From Dillenia suffruticosa (taxonomy: Eukaryota; Streptophyta; Magnoliopsida; Dilleniales; Dilleniaceae): a stretch of 64,000 nucleotides of DNA. The notes under the pieces were generated by a model. The model was not told the origin of the DNA, made no database searches, and saw nothing but the letters and a program-made list of their open reading frames with translations. Positions within the stretch are counted from its first letter, which is position 1. The number at the start of each line of letters is the position of its first letter. Shown here one piece after another: positions 54,531 to 64,000 of the stretch. The stretch spans positions 12,608,001 through 12,672,000 of the forward strand of contig JAVTVX010000017.1 in NCBI GenBank assembly GCA_033439265.1, in the 5' to 3' direction. Both the position numbers and the translations under genes were made by a program.

Positions 54531-56659
54531 AAAGAGAAGATCATGTCGAGCCAAAGATATGAAACAAAGACGCTTATTGGGAGGCAACCCAATACTTTTT
54601 TTATATTTATATTTATTTTTATTTTTGTTTATTTATTCTCATTTATGTTGATTTGATTTAGTCTTGATCCTTGATTTAGGTTTATAAAAAAAAAAAAAAA
54701 AAATTTCAGAAGCGGTCGTAGAATAGGGCGTGCCCACGCCCTAACTCCTACCCACATCTGCCCATATCACTCCCACTGACAGACGTACTCCCACGATAGG
54801 GCGTGACCACGCTCTACGATCCGTCCACGTCTGGCCCTTCGACCATTAGATAGACAGAATCTCACTTCATTTAGGGCGTGCCCACGCCCTAAAATCAACC
54901 CACTTCTGAAAAAAAAAAAAAAAAAAAAAAGAGAGAAAGAGAGATAGAGGCGAATTTCACTTCTATTTTAACACTTGCATTTATTTATTTATTTTTTTAG
55001 GGTTTCTCTCTCTACCTTGAAGCCTCAATAATAGACCGAAATGCTTGATAATTACGGTGTGTCCACGTCATAGCTCTTTTCTCGAGTTCGTTTGAATTGT
55101 TCCTCCATTCTCCACTCTACACTAGGGGAGTATTGTTCTCACCTTTCTCTTTTATTTGTTTGTTTTTTTTCTTTTATTTTGTTTGATTTATTTATGCATT
55201 TTTTTATCTCTTTTAACTTGAGCATACATTGAGGACAATGTATGATTTAGGTGTGGGGGGATGTTAGGTGTTTTTTTTTCTTTGTTTTGGTTTTTGACAC
55301 TATATTTATTTTTTTTATTAGTTTAAATTTTGTTTCTTCAAAAAAAAAAAAATTCCGAGCTTTTTTTGTTGATGTATGCTATTTGGTTGGCTAGAGATAT
55401 ATGAAAAATGGCTTGTATCAATGGCTTTTGTGTTTGAAATGGCTTCTCATGTCTTTAATAGTTTTCTTTGAATGATGAACATATAAGATTTGACAAAAAT
55501 CCTACTTAAAAAGTGAGGTTTTGAGCCATAAACGAGCAAATTCATTCTTTGTGCTCGAGATTATTTTTCTTTATGAGTGATTATCACACTTGGATTGCAC
55601 ATTCTAGAACTTGCATTGTTATACATTTCGAGACCACATATAGGATTTTATACATTGAAATGATAAAGGCACTTAGGTTTTACCCATTTTTGGCTTTCTT
55701 AAAATCCATACCCTGATTTCATAAACCCTTAGTTACCCAATTTGAACCTTTACCTTTTTTCTTTTTTAAAACCCACTCAATACAACACCTAGCCTTTGAT
55801 TTTAGCCTTCGTTTCAAACCCTAGTACCAAAGGTATATATATTTAATTGCATGATTTTGGTTTTATATTCGCCTCAATACGAAGATGATAATTGGAATTT
55901 TGATGTTGACATTTTCATGAAGATGATATATGTTCGAAAAAAAAGCAAGAAAAAAAAAGAAAATGCTGAAAAAAAAAGAAAAAAAGGAAAAGAAAAAAAA
56001 AAGATGAGAAAGAGAAGTATTGTATTTTGATTGAAAATTTATTTATACTTCAATTATGAAAAATTGAGAAATCATTTGACATCTTGTATATTGTTTGCTG
56101 TTGGCTATACATTTGAAGAGTAAAAAGTCAAATTTTGTTTGTTGATTGCTTGAGGCAAAGATCAATCGATGTTATGAGAATTATGTAGTTAATTATATAT
56201 TTCTTTTGGTACGTTTTTAACCCTTAAATATCCCATTATCCTACCTTTTACCCAAACCCCATTACAACCAAATAAAAGACCTTTTGATTGATACATGAAA
56301 TTCTAATTTTTAAGTGGTGGAGATTTGATATATTTACAAGCATATGGTAATGTCAATTCCAATGTGTTGATTTGAGTGTTGTTGAAATATTCTTCACCCT
56401 TTCGAGTGCATTAGAGTGATCCCTTGGAGAGGATTGTCGAATCTTGCTGTTTTGATTTCATAAGTGACTGTTGGGATATGTAGAGGTTGTTTTAGTGCAG
56501 AATGCTGTGAAATACTTATTGTTTCGATTGTATTTTTGGTTTGACTTTTATAGTAATTATTAACTTGGACACTTGGAAGAAAAAAATAGGTTGGATAGTT
56601 TTAATTTTATTTTAGTTAGAGATACTTGAGGACAAACATCATCTAGGTGTGGGGGAATT
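54531..56659 (+). other. Long non-coding 3' region of the gypsy element
   Basis: No open frame of note. It contains GGGAGGCAACCCAA just after the frame, palindromic 20-mers at 54724-54891, CATTGAGGACAATG at about 55228-55241 followed by AGGTGTGGGGGG, and a second such block before the 3' LTR. These GAGGACAA plus GTGTGGGGG signatures are common in plant Athila/Tat-like elements. A long A-rich tract lies at 55938-56010. Confidence 0.75.
54724..54891. repeat. Palindromic TAGGGCGTGCCCACGCCCTA repeats, period about 74 bp
   Basis: The 20-bp sequence TAGGGCGTGCCCACGCCCTA is a perfect inverted repeat (9-bp arms, CC loop). It occurs exactly at 54724-54743 and 54872-54891, and with two changes at 54797-54816. 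A fourth, more decayed copy lies at 55053-55072 (TACGGTGTGTCCACGTCATA). The DNA around each copy is also partly repeated (CCCAC-x-TCTG). Confidence 0.92.
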
Positions 56660-58127
56660 TGATAGGGCTTAAATAAGTGTAATATTTGCGATTGATTTTG
56701 TATTATTTTTGAATAAATATTACACTAATATTTATGTTTTGTGACATTTGATTTAGGAGGAGACTTATTTTGGAAAATGAAGAAAAATGAGCTAAATTGG
56801 AGCAATTTTGTAAAGTATGAAAAATTGGACAGCAATGCTCTTTCATTAGCACGTGGACACGTGGATTTCAAGAGGCAAGCAAAAGGTTTTGAAGATTTAC
56901 TGCAGTAAAAACTTTCTTTCCTAATTACACATTCAAGAGGAAATTGGAGTGGATTTGGAATATTGAAGATATTGAAGAATTTTATTCCATTCCTAATATT
57001 TAGGAAAAGAAATTTTTAAAGTTGTAAATTTGTTAGATATTATGTTTTAGAAATTTTACTTTTTACTTTTTACTTTATTTTTATTTAGTAGTTATTAGGG
57101 TTAGAAATATTTACTTTTTACAAATAGGAAAAATCCTATGTTTTTTAGGGTTTCTACTCCTATATATATAGGAGTATTCCATATTTTTTGGAAGAGAACC
57201 TTGGAGGAGGCAGCCGGGCAGCCCCTTGGGGGCAGCACTATTCACGTCTACAGTACAGCCGGCAGCTATTGTCCATGTAGTCCAACATCTTCTTTTCATT
57301 TTTTATTTAATTTGTGAGTTTTTCTTTTTATTATGTTTTGTCTTTAATTTATTTTTCTAGTCAAAGGATTATTGAAGCCTTGATGAATAATGATTGTGAG
57401 ATCTAAATGATTTTATTTGCTTGATATTTGTGGGTATTTATTTAATCTCTATACTTAGTGTTTATGATTGTTTTGTAATTGTTAAATAGAGGCCTATGTT
57501 TAATAACCCTAGAATAGTCTACAACCATTTAAAAATAGCAAGGTTTGTGTATTTTTAATGGAGTGGTAATTGACATAATTTTATGGTCTCGCAAGCGGTA
57601 GGATTTATGTCAAGAAATTAGGTAATCTAATTTAAATAAATTCAGGTTGGAATTTACTGATTAGAATTGGGTCTCTCTAGATCGTAATGCTGTCGGAACA
57701 TTAAATCCAACGAGAGTCTCTTGGGTTGTCTTTCGATTAGGGAAGTAATTAACGATGGTATCTTGATTACCGAAAAAGTACGGAGAGATTGATCGTTTCG
57801 TGGTATTTAGCGGCTATAACCAATTTATTCGCATAATATCGAGTAATTTTTGTATCGATGATCAATCAAATACATCAAGATGGAAATAACTCCTTTGGCT
57901 AGGTTTTCTCTCATTGATATCCATTCTTTTAATTGGCATTATTTAGTTGTTTTATTTTAGTTAATTTATTTATTTTTGTTAGATTTAGATCATCTCTCAA
58001 ACCCCCCATATTTTCATTTTCCTTGAAAGAGATAAATCTACCGTTCCCTGTGGATTCGACCCTGCTCACCCTAGACTCATCTTAGTGAAGTAGGTAATTT
58101 TATTTTTGGTTGTTTGACGACACACCA
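56660..58127 (+). repeat. 3' LTR of the nested gypsy element
   Basis: A 1468-bp LTR matching the 5' LTR. Differences include a short duplicated TTTTTACTT unit near 57060 and a shorter TATATATA run near 57161. Confidence 0.95.
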
Positions 58128-58509
58128 GTGACGGATATTTTATCCGTCGCTAATTCTTGAACCCTCTCAAAAGAACACGTGCCCGCACCCGTCCATGCAC
58201 CCCTGACCCGCCTGCCCGCTTGCTTTAATATGTGTAAAATGCCTTCAAAATACCTCTTGTTGGAATCGAATCCCAACAGTCGCGAAACATTGTAAATAAC
58301 GAAACCACCAGACCAACTCTTTGTCTATCTCTTTTTTTTATTATCTTCATTTCATATTTTTTATTAGTAATAAAATAATATAAATTTATAATTTATTATA
58401 AAATAATAAAATTTAAGCTTCAAATAAAATAATAAAAAATTTTAAAAAATAAAATAATATTATTTCTCTACAAAATAAAATAAAAATAAAAAATAAAAAG
58501 AATTAATAA

Positions 58510-58740
58510 AAAATTTCAATAAATTAAAAAATTAAAAAATTTAAAAAATTTAAAAAATTTAAAAAATTTAAAAAATTTAAAAAAATTAAAAAATTTAAAA
58601 AATTTAAAAAATTTAAAAAATTTAAAAAATTTAAAAATTTAAAAATTTTAAAAATTTTAAAAAATTAATTTTAAAAATTTTAAAAATTTTAAAAATTTTA
58701 AAATTTTAAAAATTAAAAAAATTAAAATGTTAAAAAAAAA
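58510..58740. repeat. AT-only minisatellite, unit TTTAAAAAA
   Basis: About 230 bp made almost only of A and T, with a 9-bp unit TTTAAAAAA repeated in phase at first and later slipping to 10-bp TTTTAAAAAT units. It lies in the right arm of the CACTA element. Confidence 0.9.
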
Positions 58741-58789
58741 ATCGGTCGCTAAAATTTTCGTAGATAATTTTCCATCGTACAGAAGGCAG

Positions 58790-58790
<1 letters not shown>

Positions 58791-58821
<31 letters not shown>

Positions 58822-58910
58822 TTTATTTTTCCTTCAACAAATCATGGACGGAATAGTGACGAAAAATTTTCGTCACTAAAAATTCTATTTATAATCCATC
58901 GCTGATAGGT

Positions 58911-58954
<44 letters not shown>
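58791..58954. repeat. Two (TA)n microsatellites in the CACTA right arm
   Basis: AT/TA runs at about 58793-58818 and 58915-58954, separated by a CACTA subterminal block with GACGGAATAGTGACGAAAA. Confidence 0.85.
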
Positions 58955-58958
<4 letters not shown>

Positions 58959-59211
58959 ACGGTTTAGGGTTTATAGATGGATTAGCAACGGAAATATTTC
59001 CGTTGCTAATTTATCGCAAATCTCTTGATATTCTGTCCGACGATAATTCATCGCAAATCCGTCACTTTTAGCGACGGATTTTTGTCCGTTGATAATTTTC
59101 CGTCACTAAATGTATGTTTTCTAGTAGTGAAAACTATAAATTTAATAGAGATGCAAATAAGTTTGCAAAGGATATATTAGTTTATGCAAGCATAAATTGC
59201 AATCTAAGTAT

Positions 59212-60095
<884 letters not shown>

Positions 60096-60431
60096 TGTCA
60101 TAACCCAAGTAGGGTAGATAAAGAATATGAAAGAAAGAGAGAGAGATTAGAAAGAGAAGAAAGAGAAGAAAGAGAAAGAGAGATCGAGAGGGAGAGAGCT
60201 AGAGAGAGAGAGAGAAAAAAAAAGAGAATACAAGAGAGAAAGAGCAAATTCATTACGATTTCCTTATTATTTTCCATTACATGTATTGAAATACTATTTA
60301 TATTAATATTTCTAACTAATTTTACTAACTATTTAACTTTTATATCTAACTATTAATAACTCAACAATAAACTACTAATTTTTTAACTAATCATGATTAA
60401 CTATTAATTATCATCATTAATAGTTGTTACA
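60096..60431 (-). repeat. 3' LTR of the miniature element
   Basis: On the minus strand it runs TGTAACAACTATTAATG...GGGTTATGACA. It contains a long GA-rich tract (60130-60245) and AT-rich segments shared with the partner LTR. Confidence 0.85.
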
Positions 60432-60675
60432 ATACTTTTCTCTTTGGAGAACATCTTTGTTCTTAAGAATAGAAAATCAAAATTGATATTTGAATTCATA
60501 AATTTTGAATCAAAACTTGCATTTGTATTGAGAGATAAGGTGATAGAGACGAACAATATATATGATTTGAGTTGTAAGTAAAATAGTAGAAGAGAAATAG
60601 AAATGGAGAAGATTGAGAGAGTCTTTTCTTGAACTTCTTTTTGGTGAAGGAATTTGTCCAATGATTACCAAAAAT

Positions 60676-61143
60676 TCAATTTTTGGAGGAATTTACAAAA
60701 TCCACCATCAATAACTTTTTCCTTGAACATACATGACCTTCTTTCTTGGACATGCAAGACTCTTCTTTCTTGGACATTTGAAATTCTTCGACTTTCATTA
60801 TTTTTTCACTAGGAATAGATAAAATAAGGGGTTTAGAAAGTGATTTAATACCTTGCTTTTCCATGGATTTTGGCATTGCTTCTTCTACCATTTGATTTGT
60901 TTTGTTGTTTTCTATTTTCTTTTCACTTTCTTGCTTTTTTTCCACCAAAGTTTTGATATTTTCATCGATACCAAATATTTTAAACAAATTATTGAATTTG
61001 TCCTCAAAACTTGTCATAAAAGCATCCAATTTTTTGTCAAAATATGAATGAAGTTCTTGTATTGCCTTTTGAGATGTTTTTCCATTTTCTTCTTCAATGG
61101 CTTTATACCTAATTTCTTCAACCATTTTTTCAATAGTGGTCAA
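60676..61143 (-). CDS. Coiled-coil gag-like protein of the miniature LTR element
   Basis: A 155-codon minus-strand frame that starts just after the primer-binding site and fills most of the interior. It is lysine- and glutamate-rich and predicted coiled coil (MVEEIRYKAIEEENGKTSQK, then FDKKLDAFMTSFEDKFNNLF), with a repeated MSKKE motif near the C-terminus (QMSKKEESCMSKKEGHVCSR). No zinc knuckle and no enzymatic motif. The position matches the N-terminal part of gag in larger elements. I infer a gag relic, and whether it is translated is unknown. Confidence 0.5.
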   Translation of the reverse strand: MTTIEKMVEEIRYKAIEEENGKTSQKAIQELHSYFDKKLDAFMTSFEDKFNNLFKIFGIDENIKTLVEKKQESEKKIENNKTNQMVEEAMPKSMEKQGIKSLSKPLILSIPSEKIMKVEEFQMSKKEESCMSKKEGHVCSRKKLLMVDFVNSSKN

Positions 61144-61168
61144 GAATTCGTAAACTTTGATACCAACT

Positions 61169-61490
61169 TGTTATAATCCAAGTAGAGTGAATAAAGAATA
61201 TGACAGAAAGAGAGAGAGAGATTAGAAAGAGAAGAAAGAAAAGAGAGATAGAGAGGGAGAGAGCAAGAGAGAGAAAGAAAGAGAATACAAGAGAGAAAGA
61301 AAGATTTCATTACAATTTTCTTACTATTTTTCATTACATGTATTGGAGTACTATTTATATTAATATTTTTAACTAATTTCACTAACTATTTAACTATTAT
61401 ATCTAATTACTAATAACTCAACAATTAACTACTAACTTTTTTTTACTAATCATGATTAACTATTAATTAGTATGGTTAATAGTTGTTATA
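61169..61490 (-). repeat. 5' LTR of the miniature element
   Basis: The partner of 60096-60431, ending ...GGATTATAACA next to the primer-binding site. Its outer end reads TATAACAAC where the other copy has TGTAACAAC. Divergence by eye is roughly 10% plus indels in the GA tract. Confidence 0.85.
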
Positions 61491-62411
61491 GAAGCCCATT
61501 TGCCAACCGATCACCAAAGTTTGTGGCTTGAAAAATCCACCCAACTGGGTGTTGGTTAATCTTGGGTTTGTGTAATGGCCGGTAAGAAAATTTGAAATTA
61601 ATGGCTAGTTGGGAAGTTGTTAATTTAATTAGTTCGCATAATTAGTCATTGGAACAAATTACCCGAAAGTAGTTTGATCAGTAGAAAGATTGTAATGCAA
61701 CCATGGACAACTTGGTGTAAGAAAGTAGAATAATACTTGAAAATTGATAGTTGATACATTCTCTCTTTTTTTTTTGCCGAATAATTCATTCTCCCAGTGT
61801 TTTCTTCTCTTTTCTCTCTCGTTCTCTCTATCTCTCTCTACTTCTTTCTCCCTCAATATCTTTTTCTCTCACCTCCCTTACATCTTTCCTATTAATTCAC
61901 ATTTATTTCAACCTCGTTATTGCTTTGTATCACAAACCCCATTTCACCGTGCTCTGTTTTTCCGCACTCTATTTTTCTTTCATTTTTGTTGAAGGAACAG
62001 TATGAGTCCCATTACCTTCTTCTTCAATCCTCTTGCCATTATAAGCTTTGAATTTTAGCTACTACAGAACTATAAAAAAAAAAAAATAGTTAGGAGAAGC
62101 TGTTACAAGTTTTTATTGAAACAATAAAATACAATATATTTTATAATTCTATATTCATAAGTATATGTGACCAATTGTAAACAAGGAAGAATTAGGTATT
62201 ATTTAAAGGAAATGACAGTTGTTTTCTAAATTTTTAATGTTTTACAATATGAAGATAATGAAAAAGAGGTTTTCGTTTAAATGATTGGAATCAAAATGAT
62301 ACAAACTAAATTATTAACTTTAACTAACCCATCTAATGTCGGGCATGGATGAGGGAAATTGATCTAGTGCCTCGAATCGATCATATGTATCATACTCAAT
62401 GTACTAATCAA

Positions 62412-62442
<31 letters not shown>

Positions 62443-64000
62443 TATATTCCACATGTTTTTGCTGAAATTTAAGGTATAAGCTCCAAATATGCCTCATATG
62501 TTTCATGATGCACTAAAAGACATAATCAATCTAATTTCGCATGACTATCCATCCGATATGATGTAATTTATTTTGTATAAGCTTAAACTATACAATTAAT
62601 AACCATAAGTAATTAGTTGATAATCATGAAAATGGACATAATCACAAATTATGTCCTAATAATAAAAGTTGATATAATCTATCTAAATTAGCATAAATCA
62701 TACATATCAACGTCATGAGTTATCTACGATAACATACACTATTTAAACACACAATCATTAACCCGATAATATTATCGTATAACTTTCTTATCCAAATCTA
62801 TAAAAATTGGATATGCATACCAATATCAAGTGACTCAAATAACAATGTACCTAGACATTAGCATACTTTATTCAACTCATTGAAATTACGTGAATTAGTT
62901 GAAGAATTGTTGAAGTTCAATATGTAACTAAGATCTAAAGAATATCAATACTAATCCACTCAAATAACTACCATGTAGGCACGAAATAATTTTTTATGTC
63001 TCTCTCATCCCAATATCTTAGCAATTTATAAATACTAGTTTAAAAGATTTTAAAAGGGTTTAGAAAACAATTGTTTATTAGTTTTATTGTGTTGATTTGC
63101 TTTGATCTTTATTGCTCCTAAGTTAAGTTATGTATAGCTTCTTCTTCTTCTTTTTTTAATTATTAGTATTCGAAATTATATTATAATTAATTTGATTTGA
63201 ATTCCTATAAGGGTCCTATTTAGAGGACGGATCTTCTAATATAATCATTTCAATTTTTAAATTTCAAATCTAAAAATTGATTAAGATATTTAACATTCCA
63301 TTCTACTAAACCGATTATTTAATAATTTATATACAACCATTTTATATTGATTATATTCTTCATCTTTTATTAAAAAGAAAAAAATTAGAAATAATTCTTT
63401 GTTTCAAGTCATATGATTATTAATTTATTTATTTATTGATGATCACTGTGAGTAATTTAAATGATTGATTATTTACCGGTTTGGCCGTGTCAAGTAAGCT
63501 TTCCTCAATTAAATAAATTAAAATTTTTTTCCTCCAAAATTTTAACCTTTTGCGGGATTGATTTGCAAATTTTCACCTTCACTCTAATTGTAATTTACTT
63601 GGGAGTCATTTATGGATGCAATGTAAAAATTAAAAAAAAAAATTTAAATAACCATAGGGGAAAAATTTTCCGTTTCTAACTTCCGTAAGTAACGGATCGA
63701 ACCCTTGATATGATATGTCACGGATTGAAATTACGATATGGATATGGGTACGTTGTAAGTTGGATCCGCGACACGGGATATAATGTGTTTTCAAGACGCG
63801 ACATTTCCCGCGCACTCCCCTCTGAGAGAGAGAGAGATGGGAAAGACAGAGAGACGGCTCTCGAGCATTTTCCTCACCTTTACTGGCATCACCTGAGAGA
63901 GTGGCATTCATAGAAGTTTGATCCGTTTGGGATCCACCGATGAGAATCCCACCATCAGGAAGCGGGCGGTGGTTTGCTCCGGTGTAGCTTCTTGCTTGTT
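61491..64000. other. Right-end AT-rich region without a supported gene
   Basis: A CT-rich stretch at 61760-61880, a (TA)n microsatellite at 62414-62447, and a GA run at 63822-63837. The last 300 bp is richer in G and C (for example CGCGACACGGG at about 63768) and might begin a gene beyond the window, but no frame with recognisable protein features is visible. Confidence 0.5.

Larger units (their letters stand above)
51837..58127 (+). mobile_element. Non-autonomous Ty3/gypsy (Athila/Tat-like) element, LARD-type
   Basis: A 6.3-kb element with 1.46-kb LTRs (51837-53298 and 56660-58127) and a perfect 5-bp target duplication GTGAC at 51832-51836 and 58128-58132, inserted in the CACTA element. The primer-binding site TGGCGCCGTTGCCGGGA at 53304-53320 is that of Athila/Tat-like elements. 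The polypurine tract GTGTGGGGGAA precedes the 3' LTR. The only coding region is a 361-codon frame with one stop. Protease, RT, RNase H and the integrase core are missing. A 2.1-kb non-coding region with palindromic repeats precedes the 3' LTR. The LTRs differ at only about 1-2% of positions by eye. Confidence 0.95.
51588..59129. mobile_element. Non-autonomous CACTA element split by a nested gypsy element
   Basis: The ends are CACTACTAGAAAG at 51588 and TTTTCTAGTAGTG ending at 59129, a 12-bp perfect inverted repeat with the CACTA hallmark. Both arms carry subterminal GCGACGGAAATTT/TCCGTCGCTAA motifs in both orientations. Flanking triplets are CAA (51585-51587) and AAA (59130-59132), two of three matching. 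Removing the nested gypsy element (51837-58132 with one target copy) leaves about 1.25 kb with no transposase, so it needs an autonomous partner to move. Confidence 0.85.
60096..61490 (-). mobile_element. Miniature LTR retrotransposon
   Basis: Two direct repeats of 336 bp (60096-60431) and 322 bp (61169-61490) flank a 737-bp interior. The minus-strand primer-binding site TGGTATCAAAGTTT (61152-61165) lies 3 nt inside the right repeat, so the element reads leftward. A purine-rich tract AAAGAGAAAAG lies next to the left LTR. Flanking pentamers are GAAGT (60091-60095) and GAAGC (61491-61495), four of five matching. The interior has one 155-codon frame and no pol domain, so it is non-autonomous, close in size to TRIM/SMART elements but with a coding relic. 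Confidence 0.85.

Noticed and set aside
61744-62005. Ser/Phe-rich frames of 82-84 codons
   Set aside because: These are translations of a CT-rich tract with no conserved features.
63630-63913. Short frames on both strands near the window end
   Set aside because: No domain, a GA run within the frame, and no splice or start context that I could support. A gene may begin beyond the window.

Overview
The window is nuclear DNA from a flowering plant, probably a woody or non-grass species. The evidence is split genes with canonical GT..AG introns up to 6.4 kb, AT-rich spacers, long GA and TA microsatellites, and plant-type transposons (Copia and Ty3/gypsy LTR elements, RTE LINEs, a SINE, a MULE with a plant mobile domain, a CACTA element). 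The species cannot be named from the sequence alone.

Two intact host genes, both on the minus strand and in tandem, fill most of 9.4-42.6 kb. The first is a RanBPM orthologue (SPRY-LisH-CTLH-CRA protein; 10 exons, 474 codons) spread over 22.7 kb (32089 down to 9414). The second, 1.8 kb upstream, is RPT3, an ATPase of the 26S proteasome base (6 exons, 414 codons; 42644 down to 33903). All exon junctions in both genes keep the reading frame. RanBPM belongs to the CTLH/GID ubiquitin-ligase class and RPT3 unfolds substrates for the proteasome, so two protein-degradation components lie side by side. Whether that matters is unknown.

The introns are large because of mobile DNA. RanBPM intron 7 holds a 4.9 kb antisense Copia element with a perfect 5-bp target duplication. 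Intron 6 holds a SINE whose target duplication ends 18 nt from a splice donor. Intron 5 holds a probable MITE, and introns 1 and (in RPT3) 5 each hold a sense-oriented, 5'-truncated RTE LINE. Introns 6 and 9 carry copies of an unclassified dispersed repeat.

Left flank (1-9.4 kb): the end of a decayed minus-strand Copia element with an LTR at 4348-4799 and a GC-rich leader, then a broken, unidentified plant gene (about 4.8-7.7 kb). Right flank (42.75-64 kb): a degenerate MULE (42.76-48.33 kb) with terminal inverted repeats of about 180 bp, a transposase remnant and a plant mobile domain; a third RTE tail; a gypsy chromovirus fragment; a CACTA element (51588-59129) split by a 6.3 kb gypsy element that lacks almost all of pol; a 150-bp GA tract; and a 1.4 kb miniature LTR element (60096-61490). 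The last 2.5 kb has no gene I can support.

The most unusual object is the nested gypsy element. Its single short reading frame joins gag ends, a zinc knuckle and an integrase C-terminus, interrupted by one nonsense codon. It also carries palindromic 20-mers spaced about 74 bp apart in its 3' untranslated region.
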